From UBA1309 sp047605645 (GTDB taxonomy: Bacteria > Bacteroidota > Bacteroidia > Bacteroidales > Dysgonomonadaceae): 64,000 bases of DNA. How positions within the stretch are numbered: position 1 is the first letter of the stretch; the number at the start of each line of letters is the position of its first letter. Made by a program: the position numbers and the translations under genes. The notes under the pieces are model-generated. The model ran no database searches, was not told the DNA's origin, and was given only the letters and a program-made list of their open reading frames with translations. Shown piece after piece: positions 1-9,648 of this stretch. The stretch is from the NCBI GenBank assembly GCA_047605645.1, contig JASGFJ010000019.1:1-64000 (forward strand), given 5' to 3'.

Positions 1-21
1 CAGGTAATTTAAAACCGAAGA

Positions 22-1302
22 ATGGAAACTGAAAAGAAATCGTTAAAGAAAAAGCATCCCGCAACCTGGGTGCCAACTGTCTATTTTGCAATGGGCTTAC
101 CGTTCGTAGCTTTATCAACAGCATCAGCCCTGATGTTCAAAAACTTAGGAATTTCCGACACACAAATTGCTTTCTGGACATCGCTCATCATGCTTCCATG
201 GACCCTGAAGCCTCTGTGGAGCCCGATATTGGAGATGTTCAAAACAAAAAAGCATTTTGTGGTAGCCACCCAGTTGGTGACCGGAATCACCTTCGGCCTC
301 ATCGGTTTCTCGTTGCATCTCCCCGATTTTTTTACGTATTGCATCGCCTTGATGGCAATCATCGCATTCAGCGGCTCCACTCACGATATTGCTACGGTGG
401 GAATATACCTCAATGAACTTTCACCCGAAGACCAAGCGAAATATGTAGGCTGGCAGGGTGCATTCTACAACATAGCCAAAATCTTTTCAGGAGGCGCATT
501 GGTGTATATAGCAGGCAAACTCGAAAAAGAACTAGGTGTAGTGAACGCATGGTTCACCGTGATGTGCATCTACGGAGCAGTGATGGTGCTCCTGGCAATT
601 TACCATTCCCGAATACTGCCATCGGGAGGCGCCACCAAAGAAGTAACCTCACTGAAAGAAGGGTTGGAAACGCTTAAAGATGTAGCCGCCACCTTTTTTC
701 AGAAAAAGGGTATCATATTAAGTGTGCTCTTCGTCATCTTCTACCGCTTTGCCGAAGGTTTTGCCATCAAGATAGCACCTCTATTCTTTAAAGCCGACCG
801 ATCTGACGGTGGATTAGGGCTGTCTACATCCGAAATAGGAATGGTGTATGGTATTTTTGGAGCTGCCGCATTCGTGCTTGGCTCTATCCTGGCAGGATAT
901 TACACTTCTTCCCGGGGACTAAAAAAATCTCTCTTGACCCTATGTGCCGCATTCAACATTCCGTTCGTCATGTACGCCTTGTTGGCATGGTTTCAACCAG
1001 GAAGTCTGTATATTATTTCGGGTGCCGTAATCCTCGAATACTTCGGATATGGATTTGGATTCGTCGGACTTATCCTCTACATCATGCAACAAATTGCCCC
1101 AGGAAAATACAAAACTGCCCATTACGCCTTTGCCGATGGCATTATGGCTCTTGGTTTTATGCTACCTTCGATGATCAGCGGATTTTTCAGCGATATGTTC
1201 GGATACAAGACTTTCTTCCTCTTCGTACTGAGCGCAACCATCCTGTCTTTTGTAGTAGCAATCTTGGCTCCATTTCATCATCCAGAAACAAGAAAAGAAT
1301 AA
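22..1302 (+). CDS. AmpG-like MFS permease
   Basis: A 426-residue, strongly hydrophobic protein with about 12 predicted membrane segments, beginning after a charged Lys-rich N-terminus. The opening stretch (VPTVYFAMGLPFVALSTAS) and the repeated membrane blocks look like the AmpG/PAT branch of the major facilitator superfamily, which imports muropeptides or related amino sugars across the inner membrane. The ATG lies only 21 bases into the window, so any upstream operon partner is outside view. It ends 95 bp before the convergent histidine kinase gene. The family is fairly sure; the substrate is inferred from the family, and other Bacteroidota permeases of this group have no known substrate. 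Confidence 0.75.
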   Translation: METEKKSLKKKHPATWVPTVYFAMGLPFVALSTASALMFKNLGISDTQIAFWTSLIMLPWTLKPLWSPILEMFKTKKHFVVATQLVTGITFGLIGFSLHLPDFFTYCIALMAIIAFSGSTHDIATVGIYLNELSPEDQAKYVGWQGAFYNIAKIFSGGALVYIAGKLEKELGVVNAWFTVMCIYGAVMVLLAIYHSRILPSGGATKEVTSLKEGLETLKDVAATFFQKKGIILSVLFVIFYRFAEGFAIKIAPLFFKADRSDGGLGLSTSEIGMVYGIFGAAAFVLGSILAGYYTSSRGLKKSLLTLCAAFNIPFVMYALLAWFQPGSLYIISGAVILEYFGYGFGFVGLILYIMQQIAPGKYKTAHYAFADGIMALGFMLPSMISGFFSDMFGYKTFFLFVLSATILSFVVAILAPFHHPETRKE

Positions 1303-1397
1303 ATTGCCTTAAAAGAAGGCATATTTACTCTATCCAATATTTGTAAAAATATAGAAGATAATTACCCACATTACACCAATGGATAAATTATCCCCAA

Positions 1398-2693
1398 TCA
1401 CACAAAATGTATTCTAAAAATTGTCCACCCGTTTTCCGAATAAAAATCAAAACGGAAGTGGTGGTTCATCAATACTTCGCGCACGAACATCAAACCGATG
1501 CCCTGGCCGTTGTTTTTGGTGGTAAAAAAAGGCGTAAATAATTTTTGTTTCACGTTTTCAGAGAGTTCGGGTCCATTATTTCGTATTTCAACAGTTTTAC
1601 CACCAGGAGATATAACAATATGAATGTCTCCATTTTGCCCGATAGCTTCATAGGCATTCTTGATAATATTGAGAAAGACCTGTTCGAGTTGTATTCCATC
1701 AATATTTCCCCAAAAAGAGAGCTTCTCCGGTTCCAGAAGAATGGAAATATTTCGTTTGCGGCATTCACCGTAACTGATACGGATGACAGATTCGAGCAAT
1801 TGACGCAAGTTGGTAGGAATAAGACAAGGTTCAGGAATTTTTACAACATCAGCCAAGTTACTAACAAAATGACTCAAATGCAAACAACGTTCGGAAGAAG
1901 CGGCAACAGCAGGAATCACCTCCTGTAATTGTTCATCTTCTTCGGCAATATCGGATACAATACTAAGAGTGGAATGGATGGCTCCGACCGAATTGTTTAC
2001 CTCGTGCGCCATCATACGAATCACCCCCTCGTAGGATTTCTTTTCTGTATCTAACAATTCATGAGTTAATTCTTCAATAAGAATAAACGGATGTGAACTG
2101 CCTCGATCCAGAAATGAAGAAACCGTACAACGATATTGCATGACTCCTCCAATACGTACCAATTCTTCTTCTCCGGAGCTAAGTCCGGCAATTCTTTGGC
2201 AAATAGGGTTGGATATTTCGTTCAATTTCCTGCCGACAAGAGGTTTCAATTGTTTCAATTCCAGTAGGCGCAGTCCTGCCGGATTAATGTGAGTCACCCG
2301 GTAATCGAAATCAAGCATAATCACACCTTGCGGAGATGCTTGTATCAACAGATCAAGAAAATGATTTTTCTCCCGCACATTCAACCGTTCATTGCGTAGC
2401 TGTTCCATCATTTTATTAAAAATATCAATCAGCTTATTCGCCTCGCTATGAGGTATCTGCCGCAAACGAGTAGAAAAATTCTGCTCCTTAATCAGCTCCA
2501 TACTATCTGTCAGCAATTGATAAGGTTTAATCAGTTTCCGGTAAAGAATAACGAAAATGACGGCACAAAAAAGAGTCAATCCCTCCAGGATGAAGAATAA
2601 TTCCCTGCTTCTATTGTAATAACTGAATCCGCAAATGCAAAGGCAGGCTAACACAACGATAACCAAGACAAAAAACAAGACTCGCGATTTCAT
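1398..2693 (-). CDS. Membrane histidine kinase (NtrB-like, PAS plus HATPase)
   Basis: A 431-residue sensor kinase. Two membrane helices lie at residues 5-27 and 32-52 with almost no periplasmic loop, followed by a HAMP-like linker, a PAS domain (about 110-210), a phosphoacceptor H-box (MMAHEVNNSVGAIHS, near 228) and a catalytic domain with N-box NIIKNAYEAI and G-box GQGIGLMFV. It lies downstream of the NtrC-type regulator on the same strand and is its probable partner. With so little periplasmic sequence it probably senses the membrane or a cytoplasmic signal through PAS. The 92-bp gap from the regulator is filled by a copy of the dispersed leader element described separately, ending at this ATG. 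Confidence 0.88.
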   Translation of the reverse strand: MKSRVLFFVLVIVVLACLCICGFSYYNRSRELFFILEGLTLFCAVIFVILYRKLIKPYQLLTDSMELIKEQNFSTRLRQIPHSEANKLIDIFNKMMEQLRNERLNVREKNHFLDLLIQASPQGVIMLDFDYRVTHINPAGLRLLELKQLKPLVGRKLNEISNPICQRIAGLSSGEEELVRIGGVMQYRCTVSSFLDRGSSHPFILIEELTHELLDTEKKSYEGVIRMMAHEVNNSVGAIHSTLSIVSDIAEEDEQLQEVIPAVAASSERCLHLSHFVSNLADVVKIPEPCLIPTNLRQLLESVIRISYGECRKRNISILLEPEKLSFWGNIDGIQLEQVFLNIIKNAYEAIGQNGDIHIVISPGGKTVEIRNNGPELSENVKQKLFTPFFTTKNNGQGIGLMFVREVLMNHHFRFDFYSENGWTIFRIHFV

Positions 2694-2790
2694 ACGATTT
2701 AATTTTTACTATTAGGTGGTGATATGAGACTCGCCTGATCTTTGAATCATTGCGTTGAGCGATTAAATAAGAATCTGGCTTCGCTTCATA
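2691..2790 (-). repeat. Leader element copy 1 (before histidine kinase)
   Basis: In gene sense it starts TATGAAGCGAAGCC, contains a stem partner GATCAGGCGAG, and ends in AAAAATTAAATCGTATG, whose ATG is the kinase start. The same sequence frame recurs before unrelated genes near 22.1, 28.1, 30.9 and 53.0 kb. Here the 5' end of the element supplies the TGA stop codon of the upstream regulator gene. The micro-ORF reads MKRSQILI and then stops. Confidence 0.85.
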
Positions 2791-4165
2791 TTTCTTTCTC
2801 GTTAAATTCAATATTGAACTTTTCCAACCGGCGATACAAAGCCTGACGGCTCAGCCCTAAAGCTAAAGCTACTTTTGAGAGATTACCTCCATAAAGAGCC
2901 ATGGCTTTGGAAATCATATTCCGTTCTAATTCTTCCAAAGGATATACCGAAGAAGAGCCAAGTCCATAATTATCGCCTGCAAGAGAAACCGAACCATTAT
3001 ATTGCTCTTTCAGTTCTTTGTCTGTAATCCGTGTCTTTCCAGAAACCAAAAGCGTTCGATCAATGAGATTTTTGAGTTCGCGAATATTTCCGGGAAAGGG
3101 TAAAGATTGTAAAAAGGCAATTGCCTCGGATGAGAATTCGACCATCGGTACCTGATTGAGCCGGGATTGCAAGGCGGCAAAGTGCTTTATCAACAAAGGA
3201 ATGTCTTCGCGCCGTTCCCGAAGGGAAGGAACTTGCATTGAGATCAGGTTGATACGGTAAAACAAATCTTCCCTGAACTGATTACGAGCAATCAGTTCAG
3301 GCAGATTTTTATTCGTAGCGCTGATTACCCGTACATCGACCCGCTTGGTGCGGCTATCACCCAATGATTCAAAAGTCTGATCCTGCAAAACCCGCAAAAG
3401 CTTTACCTGCGACATGGCGTCCAGGTCTCCGATCTCATCCAAAAATATACTTCCTTTGTCTGCTAATTCGAAACGTCCTTTTCTTTCGTAATGCGCATCT
3501 GTGAAAGCTCCTTTTTTGTGCCCAAACATCTCGCTTTCAAACAGGCTTTGCGATATTCCGCCGAGATTGACTTTCACAAATGCTTCTTTCGCCCGTTTAC
3601 TGTTTTCGTGAATGGCTTCAGCAATCAATTCTTTGCCTGTTCCGCTTTCTCCGGTTATCAGCACAGCAGCATTCGTTGGAGCAATACGGGAAATAGTCGT
3701 AAATATATTTCTCAGAAGTGGCGAGGTTCCGATAATTCCGGAAAAACAGACGTCAGTTTCCCCCTTTTCGGCAGGCACCTCTTTTTCTTTTGAAAGCTGA
3801 ATAGCCGTTTGAATAGACTTCAATAATGAAAGATTATGCCAGGGCTTCGTAATAAAATCGAATGCGCCCGACTGAATACCCCTCACTGCCAATTCGATAG
3901 AGCCCCAGGCTGTGATGAGAATAACAGGAACCTGCGGACAATAGATTTTCACCTGACGGAGCAATGTCAAACCTTCCTCTCCACTTGTACCGGCTGTATA
4001 ATTCATATCCATCAGGATTAATGCCGGCATCGTTTCCCGAACAAAAGCGATAGTTTCCGATGGCGAAGCCATTGCTTCAACTTCATATCCGGCACGCTTC
4101 AATACAAGGCTCATCGAAGAACGAACAGCCACATCGTCATCACATATTAAAATCAGGTCGCTCAT
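2786..4165 (-). CDS. NtrC-type sigma54-dependent response regulator
   Basis: A 459-residue regulator. The receiver domain (1-120) has the acidic pair in ICDDDVAV, phosphoacceptor Asp53 in LMDMNYT, ITAW and the TKPW lysine. The central AAA+ domain (about 140-380) has Walker A GESGTGKE and a GAFTDA form of the sigma54-contacting GAFTGA loop. A Fis-type helix-turn-helix (LSKVALALGLSRQALYRRL) ends the protein. It is placed between a TolC gene and its kinase and downstream of an ABC efflux operon. The only clear -24/-12 promoter I found in this locus precedes that operon, so control of efflux is the likely job. A TAACTTTG -7 box about 95 bp upstream may be its own promoter. Confidence 0.93.
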   Translation of the reverse strand: MSDLILICDDDVAVRSSMSLVLKRAGYEVEAMASPSETIAFVRETMPALILMDMNYTAGTSGEEGLTLLRQVKIYCPQVPVILITAWGSIELAVRGIQSGAFDFITKPWHNLSLLKSIQTAIQLSKEKEVPAEKGETDVCFSGIIGTSPLLRNIFTTISRIAPTNAAVLITGESGTGKELIAEAIHENSKRAKEAFVKVNLGGISQSLFESEMFGHKKGAFTDAHYERKGRFELADKGSIFLDEIGDLDAMSQVKLLRVLQDQTFESLGDSRTKRVDVRVISATNKNLPELIARNQFREDLFYRINLISMQVPSLRERREDIPLLIKHFAALQSRLNQVPMVEFSSEAIAFLQSLPFPGNIRELKNLIDRTLLVSGKTRITDKELKEQYNGSVSLAGDNYGLGSSSVYPLEELERNMISKAMALYGGNLSKVALALGLSRQALYRRLEKFNIEFNEKEI

Positions 4166-4260
4166 GTTTCTTTATAAATAGTTTATCCGTTGAAGGCTAA
4201 TTTGTTTATTTGCATTCTTCCAAGAAGCTATATCACTGAGATTAAAAATAGTGCACAAAA

Positions 4261-4268
4261 CAAAGTTA
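4261..4268 (-). promoter_or_regulatory. Candidate -7 box for the NtrC-type regulator
   Basis: On the minus strand the sequence reads TAACTTTG, matching the Bacteroidota TAnnTTTG -7 element, about 95 bp upstream of the regulator ATG. No convincing -33 TTTG accompanies it, so the call is moderate. It lies between the dispersed repeat at 4299-4406 and the gene. Confidence 0.4.
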
Positions 4269-4298
4269 AGTAAAATGACATAGCTTATTTACATTGCG

Positions 4299-4406
4299 AA
4301 GTAGTCCTATACAATTAGGTTCATATCTTTAATCCGTCATGTCACTTATTTTCAAAATGGTACCGGTATATATACTTACAACTAATTTTATGAACATTTA
4401 CTTACT
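4299..4406 (-). repeat. Dispersed ~100-bp intergenic repeat, copy 1
   Basis: On the plus strand it runs from AAGTAGTCCTATACAATTAG through CACTTATTTTCAA and TATATACTTACAACTAATTT to ACATTTACTT. The order and spacing match copies near 6.1, 24.3, 27.7, 30.8 and 47.3 kb. The AGTAGTCC end faces the NtrC-type regulator gene. The rest of the 361-bp gap between regulator and TolC shows nothing else clear. Confidence 0.8.
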
Positions 4407-4526
4407 CATGCTGGAATTTCCAATTTCAAGCATAGAAGCTAATTTAGAAATTCAGGAATCCCAATGGCCTTCGAAATACCCCAATATTTTGAAAGGTATC
4501 GTTACAAAAATACATCATTCAGGTTC

Positions 4527-6020
4527 TTAATCCTTGATAAATTCACGATAATTCACGCTCAGCGGTTTGTTCTCTATAAAATCATAAGCGGTGAGTGCCC
4601 GAATCTGGAAGTAATACGACCAAAGCGCGTACAATTGCTGGATACGATTGCGGCGCGCCACATCTTTTGCCGACTGTGCATCATTCAGATTCAGAACATC
4701 CGTTTTTCCCAATACAAATGCCTCCACACTCGTCTGATAACGTTTTTGGGCAATTGTATCTGCTTCGATGGCAATTGTCAATTGTTTGGGCTGATTATTG
4801 AAGTTCTGCACGGCAATAAAAATTTGCCGATTGAAATCCCGTTGTAGGTTGTCCGTTTTTGCATTCACCACCTCTCTATTCGTTTCAGCTATTTTCACCT
4901 GACTTTTACGTTTTCCCCAGTCCAGCAAAGGGATTTTCACACCTACCTGCACCATCTGATTGTCACGCATGTATTCCTTTTCGTAAGACCTTAGAAAAGA
5001 ATCGTTCTCGCCGACTCTTCCCACAGAAGCATAAAGCGAAATATCCCAGCGCTGCGCTTTAGCTTTGGTGACATCTCTTTCAGCTTCAAGTTTTTGACGG
5101 AGGATATTCCGGCTTATAGCATTATTTTCCTGTGCCAATTGAAGAACCCGGGCATATTCAAGTATAGGAATCTGCCGAAGGACAAATTCCGGCAATACAG
5201 GTTCAACATTCGTATTTTCATCGACACCTATATAGGACCTCAGTTCAAACATGCGCGATTCAACTGCTGTCTGCTCGGTCACAACATCCGACTCAGAGTT
5301 CAGCATGCCGACCTTCAATTGAAGAAGTTCATTCTCGGATATTTGACCTATTCTAAAACGTGCCTCGGCTATCTTATATAACCTGTTTGCATTTTCAAGA
5401 TTCTGCCGGGCAATTTCGAGATTGATTTTTTCGATCAGCAGGTTAAAATAATAAGTCACCACAGAAGAGGAAGTGGTCTCTATGTCTGCAAGCAATTTCT
5501 GTTCCGCTTCTTTCCTTTTAACGGGTTCTATTTTCTTTTGCCAGTTCAAAGAATTAAAGCCAAACAAAGGCTGTTCGAGGGTAACGGCAAATGGAATGGA
5601 TTTCCAGCTTTTGGACGCACCGCTTCCGTATTGCGAAAGCTTTTGTGTACTACTTTCCAAGGAAATCTTTCCACCGGTAAGTGCTAGATTTTGCGTAACC
5701 GTCAGGGCTCCGTTCCACTGGCTGTAATTGCTCACAACATACGAATAATTTCCATCTGAATTCTGATAGCGATCATACGATTTTGTATAATAAGGAAGTG
5801 TTCCGGCAAAAGAAAACTCCGGCAACAAATCGGCCCGATAACGTCTGTAATTCCAATACGTTGCAGCATACTCATTGCGGGCGACGACAGCATCCACCGA
5901 TTGATTTATCGCCCGGTGGATGGCTTCGTCGAGTGTAATGTGCAGAGTGTCCTGTCTCGCCGACAAAACAAATCCTGTATTACACAATAGTAATATAGTG
6001 TAAATTAACAAGGGTTTCAT
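4527..6020 (-). CDS. TolC-family outer-membrane efflux protein
   Basis: A 497-residue protein with a Sec signal peptide (residues 1-20, cleavage after VLSA) and two long alpha-helical repeats rich in Gln, Asn and Glu separated by strand-like segments, as in TolC/OprM-type channels. It starts TLDEAIHRAINQS, the usual first helix of the family. It would form the outer-membrane exit duct for the adaptor and permeases encoded just upstream on the same strand. A hairpin terminator and a 414-bp gap separate it from the permease genes, so it may have its own transcript. Confidence 0.92.
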   Translation of the reverse strand: MKPLLIYTILLLCNTGFVLSARQDTLHITLDEAIHRAINQSVDAVVARNEYAATYWNYRRYRADLLPEFSFAGTLPYYTKSYDRYQNSDGNYSYVVSNYSQWNGALTVTQNLALTGGKISLESSTQKLSQYGSGASKSWKSIPFAVTLEQPLFGFNSLNWQKKIEPVKRKEAEQKLLADIETTSSSVVTYYFNLLIEKINLEIARQNLENANRLYKIAEARFRIGQISENELLQLKVGMLNSESDVVTEQTAVESRMFELRSYIGVDENTNVEPVLPEFVLRQIPILEYARVLQLAQENNAISRNILRQKLEAERDVTKAKAQRWDISLYASVGRVGENDSFLRSYEKEYMRDNQMVQVGVKIPLLDWGKRKSQVKIAETNREVVNAKTDNLQRDFNRQIFIAVQNFNNQPKQLTIAIEADTIAQKRYQTSVEAFVLGKTDVLNLNDAQSAKDVARRNRIQQLYALWSYYFQIRALTAYDFIENKPLSVNYREFIKD

Positions 6021-6040
6021 TCGAATTGTATTTTATTCTA

Positions 6041-6145
6041 AGTAGTTCAATATAAATAGTTTCATCTATCTAACATTCCATATCACTTATTTTCAAGAGA
6101 CTATAGATGTATATATCTACAACTAATTATGTGCATCTACTTATA
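6041..6145 (-). repeat. Dispersed ~100-bp intergenic repeat, copy 2
   Basis: The plus strand shows AGTAGTTCAA, then TTTCATCTATCTAA, ATCACTTATTTTCAAGAGAC, TATATCTACAACTAATTA and GCATCTACTTA, in the same order and spacing as copy 1. The AGTAGT end lies only 20 bp from the TolC start codon, so this copy would be in the promoter or 5' leader of that gene. The remaining part of the gap (6146-6394) is AT-rich with no gene that I can see. Confidence 0.8.
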
Positions 6146-6394
6146 CGGGGTTATATTCAATAAGAATTTATTTAAATGATTATCCGGCATTTACAAAACA
6201 TTTATTGTTACAACACCTTAAAAATAAAGTATTTGCAAATCCCGGTTATATCCACAGAGCATCAAACACATCAAACCTTATCATGTATAATATTTATTCT
6301 ATTTTAGAATATAATTCTTAAGTAGAAGATTTGAGTATTTTATTTACCGGAGAGACAAACCCTTTCGTTTGCCTCTTCTCTCAGACTTACTTTA

Positions 6395-6440
6395 CAAAGG
6401 GAGAGAAAGGATAGGAGGTATCATTCGCCTCCTCCTATTC
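6395..6440 (-). terminator. Hairpin after the efflux permease genes
   Basis: On the minus strand the stop codon of the last permease lies in a stem of the form ATAGGAGG / CCTCCTAT, followed by a pyrimidine-rich tail TCCTTTCTCTCCCTTTG. A second hairpin, GAGGCAAAC / GTTTGTCTC, follows at about 6349-6375. Together they look like the end of the adaptor-ATPase-permease transcript. Confidence 0.6.
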
Positions 6441-7673
6441 CTCTCTCAAAACTACTGCAGGACGTACTCTCGATGCGAGGATTGAGGGATACCAGACGGC
6501 CAAGATGATTATCAGGAAGAGAGTGCCGAATGTCATTAGATAGTCTACCAGAAAACGACCGATAGACAGTACCTTCTGAGAATTATCGTTGAACATCGCG
6601 AAACCGACATTTTCGAACACTCCTGCAGCCAACAGATTGACCGCTAGAATTGTCCCCAGAATGCTTGCCAGAAATAGAAGCAATACAGCCTCAAGGATAT
6701 AAGTCAAGCGTACTTTGCGGCGGGAAGCACCTAGCGCCATCTGCAAAGCAATCTCTCCCCGGCGTGACTGTGTACGAAGCCAGAAAGTACCTATAATCCC
6801 AAGAAAAATATTAATCAAAAGAAAAGAGATAACAGAAAAAACACTCTTCAAACCATTCGAAGCTCCGGTCCAGGTCATATAGTTTTTTTGTACGCTGCTT
6901 GTTGGAGTGATGGTCACCAGAAAATAAGGACCGACACTCAATTGCTCACGCATATCATTCACGAATTTATCTTCAAAACCTGCTCCATCAGCTTCCGGTT
7001 TCACCCGAATGGAGATTACAACCATATTATTGCTCATATCCGAAGGCTTATTCAAACAATAGACAATAGGTTCATAATTATCAAATTCTCCTCGTTTTAC
7101 AGGATTTGCGAACCCAAGCACTTTTGACCTCTTGCCATCGGAGGAAACAGAATCAATTTTTTGAATGGGAATATTTTTAAAAAGATTATCGGGTTCTTGT
7201 CCAAGAATCACAGCCCCAGGTTCCGTTGTCAGATGCCGCCAATCTACCGATAAATTAATTTTAAAAACATCAAAGAATTCGGGAGTAACACCTTTTGTCC
7301 ATACGCCTTGCTGAGCGCTTGAATTCACTTTATATCCCATACTCATATAAGAACCGGCATAAGGAGCCGCATACACTGACACACAGGCATTCTCAATATC
7401 AGGATTCATCTTAATACGTTTCAAGATTAACTCAAAAGCGTTTTGCCTCGAGAGAGTAGTACTCTTTGATCGGGAATCAGAAATCAACGTGTCCAGCTCG
7501 ACATTGTAAGTGTGCCTGATATCGAAACCAACCGGGTCGAAGCGTTTCTCTGCCATGATTCGCAGATAATCGTTACAAAACCACAATATCACAAATATCA
7601 GCACCAATTCGAGGACTATCCAACTATTGATACGTCTTTCATTCCAGATAACTTTTAATATATGCTTTATCAT
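6435..7673 (-). CDS. MacB/FtsX-type ABC permease (second of pair)
   Basis: A 412-residue permease with one membrane helix near residues 18-36, a periplasmic core domain (about 40-275), and three C-terminal helices (about 280-405). The SRRGEIALQMALGASRRKVRLTYILEAVLL segment is the typical FtsX-domain cytoplasmic region. It is 10 bp downstream of a related permease, suggesting the two form a heterodimer with the nearby ATPase. Such complexes move small molecules or lipids out of the periplasm with an adaptor and TolC; the substrate here cannot be read from sequence. Confidence 0.88.
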   Translation of the reverse strand: MIKHILKVIWNERRINSWIVLELVLIFVILWFCNDYLRIMAEKRFDPVGFDIRHTYNVELDTLISDSRSKSTTLSRQNAFELILKRIKMNPDIENACVSVYAAPYAGSYMSMGYKVNSSAQQGVWTKGVTPEFFDVFKINLSVDWRHLTTEPGAVILGQEPDNLFKNIPIQKIDSVSSDGKRSKVLGFANPVKRGEFDNYEPIVYCLNKPSDMSNNMVVISIRVKPEADGAGFEDKFVNDMREQLSVGPYFLVTITPTSSVQKNYMTWTGASNGLKSVFSVISFLLINIFLGIIGTFWLRTQSRRGEIALQMALGASRRKVRLTYILEAVLLLFLASILGTILAVNLLAAGVFENVGFAMFNDNSQKVLSIGRFLVDYLMTFGTLFLIIILAVWYPSILASRVRPAVVLREE

Positions 7674-7683
7674 AAGGCTGTTT

Positions 7684-8931
7684 CTATTTACGTTTTAAAG
7701 AGTCGACAATATTCATCCGCAACATCCGCAACGCCGGAATGCCGGCAGAGAGCAAATTAAGAACGACACATGCAGCAAACACAGAGAAAAAAACAAACGG
7801 AGAAATAAACGCACCGACAGGAATTGTTCCATCAGCAGGGATATCCAGCAACCATTCACGAAGCCACAACAAACCTCCGTAAGAAAGCAAAAGTCCGATA
7901 ACACCACCGATAAATGAAGTGATAAGATTTTCGAACAACACCTGAATAAGGATGGTATGCCTCTTAGCTCCAAATGCTTTTCGAATTCCGATCTCTTCAG
8001 AACGTTTCTTTATCTGCGACATACTAAAGCTGGATAGATTAACAGCGGGGACTAAAAGTAATATAGCCAAAATCAAGCCCATCCGTTTCAATGATTTGGA
8101 TTCGTCTACATCTTGCCCTGAATTTACATCATCCCACTGAGTTCGCTGGTCATAAGGACCTCCGAAATGAATCGTATATTCCGGATTATTGGCTTCAAAG
8201 CTCCGTTCCGCAGCCCGTACTTCCTGCTTGATGTTTTCAAAATCATCCCTGCTTCCGGCCAGGATCAACATTATTCCCCAGGTATCTTTGTAACCGGCAA
8301 TAGAGGTCAAAGGCACAAACAGATCTCCTCCACAGAACGTAAATACCGGTGAAACATCTCTTACGACCCCCACAACAGTATAGGGAACTCTATTTATTTG
8401 AATGATTTTGCCTGTGGCCGGACTTGTCCCGAAAAGTTTTCTAGCCGTAGCGGCTGTAAGTACGGTTTTTTTCAAACCGGCATCATAATCAGCCTCTTCA
8501 AAAGGTTTTCCTTCTACAAAATCGAAGGACATGATTTTCCAGAAATCCCCATCGGTCCTTTGTCGGGAACAGGTAATTGCCTTTTTCAATCCTTCCACAT
8601 TCAGAATCACCTGCTGCTGATCGATACCCATAAAAGCTGTTTTTTCGGGTATCCTTATCTTCGACAAATATTCTTTGTAGTTTTTATACTGGAGATTTCC
8701 GGCATTCCAACTCCGATTAATGGTATCTCTACTTTTCTGTTGAAAATTTTTGATATACAGCATCCGGCTTCGGTTTATTTCGGGAGACATGTCCACATTC
8801 GTGATGTGTTGCACCATCACAATGACCATAATCATCATGATGGCCAATGCTGTCCCCAAAATGGATATCACACTGATCAGCCGGTTTTGCTTCAGCATGG
8901 CTATGGTTTGTTTAAAATAGATCTTATACAT
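7684..8931 (-). CDS. MacB/FtsX-type ABC permease (first of pair)
   Basis: A 415-residue permease with an N-terminal helix (about 18-42), a MacB-like periplasmic core, and three C-terminal helices. The diagnostic segment is KKRSEEIGIRKAFGAKRHTI before helix 3. It shares architecture but little obvious sequence with the next gene, 10 bp downstream, which favours a heterodimer. The ATPase gene lies 46 bp upstream in the same transcript. Confidence 0.9.
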   Translation of the reverse strand: MYKIYFKQTIAMLKQNRLISVISILGTALAIMMIMVIVMVQHITNVDMSPEINRSRMLYIKNFQQKSRDTINRSWNAGNLQYKNYKEYLSKIRIPEKTAFMGIDQQQVILNVEGLKKAITCSRQRTDGDFWKIMSFDFVEGKPFEEADYDAGLKKTVLTAATARKLFGTSPATGKIIQINRVPYTVVGVVRDVSPVFTFCGGDLFVPLTSIAGYKDTWGIMLILAGSRDDFENIKQEVRAAERSFEANNPEYTIHFGGPYDQRTQWDDVNSGQDVDESKSLKRMGLILAILLLVPAVNLSSFSMSQIKKRSEEIGIRKAFGAKRHTILIQVLFENLITSFIGGVIGLLLSYGGLLWLREWLLDIPADGTIPVGAFISPFVFFSVFAACVVLNLLSAGIPALRMLRMNIVDSLKRK

Positions 8932-8977
8932 AGTTGTTTATTGTCTAATCGTAAAATCTGGAGATACACGAATTCAC

Positions 8978-9646
8978 TTATTCCACTCTTCTTCCATCAA
9001 AAAAACGAACAATACGTTGAGTGGTTTTGGCAATATGTTCGTCATGCGTCACCATCACAATCGTTGTTCCTTCGTCATTAAGCCGGAAAAGAAGCTCCAT
9101 AATATCGTTTCCCATTCGACTATCGAGATTGCCGGTCGGTTCATCGGCCAAGATAATCTCGGGATTACCAATCAAGGCTCTTGCAATGGCCACACGCTGA
9201 CATTGCCCTCCCGACAACTGAGAAGGGAAATGTTTCATCCGATGCGACAACCCGACACGCTCCAACACTTCTTTAGCCCTCCTTGTCCGTTCGCCGGAAG
9301 CCGACTTTCGGTAAAGAAGGGGCAGTTCAACATTGTCGAGTACATTGAGGGAATGAATAAGATGAAAACTCTGGAAGATAAATCCAAGTGTCTGATTGCG
9401 AAACTCAGACAATTGCCCGTCATTCATCTGCGAAGTATCGATATCATTCACCCAGACCGTTCCGGAGCTGGGACTGTCAAGTAATCCCATCAGATTAAGC
9501 ATGGTACTTTTTCCACAGCCCGAAGGGCCCATTACCGACAGAAACTCTCCTTTTTCTACATCCAGATTTACATTTTCCAAAGCCAGCGTCTCCACCTCTT
9601 CGGTATGGTAAACCTTATTGATTTCTTGCATACTGATGATTGCCAT
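8978..9646 (-). CDS. MacB/LolD-type ABC transporter ATPase
   Basis: A 222-residue stand-alone ATPase. Walker A is GPSGCGKST, the signature is LSGGQCQRVAIARAL, Walker B is IILADEPTGNLDS and the H-loop is MVTHDEH. Length and the DEPTGNLDS form place it with LolD/MacB/FtsE-like ATPases that energise FtsX-type permeases. Two such permeases follow and an HlyD-type adaptor precedes it by 2 bp. No membrane domain is fused, unlike Escherichia coli MacB. Confidence 0.93.
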   Translation of the reverse strand: MAIISMQEINKVYHTEEVETLALENVNLDVEKGEFLSVMGPSGCGKSTMLNLMGLLDSPSSGTVWVNDIDTSQMNDGQLSEFRNQTLGFIFQSFHLIHSLNVLDNVELPLLYRKSASGERTRRAKEVLERVGLSHRMKHFPSQLSGGQCQRVAIARALIGNPEIILADEPTGNLDSRMGNDIMELLFRLNDEGTTIVMVTHDEHIAKTTQRIVRFFDGRRVE

Positions 9647-9648
9647 AA

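Noticed and set aside
2611..2811. 66-codon minus-strand frame across the regulator-kinase gap
   Set aside because: It overlaps the regulator end, the leader element and the kinase start in another frame; it is a shadow.
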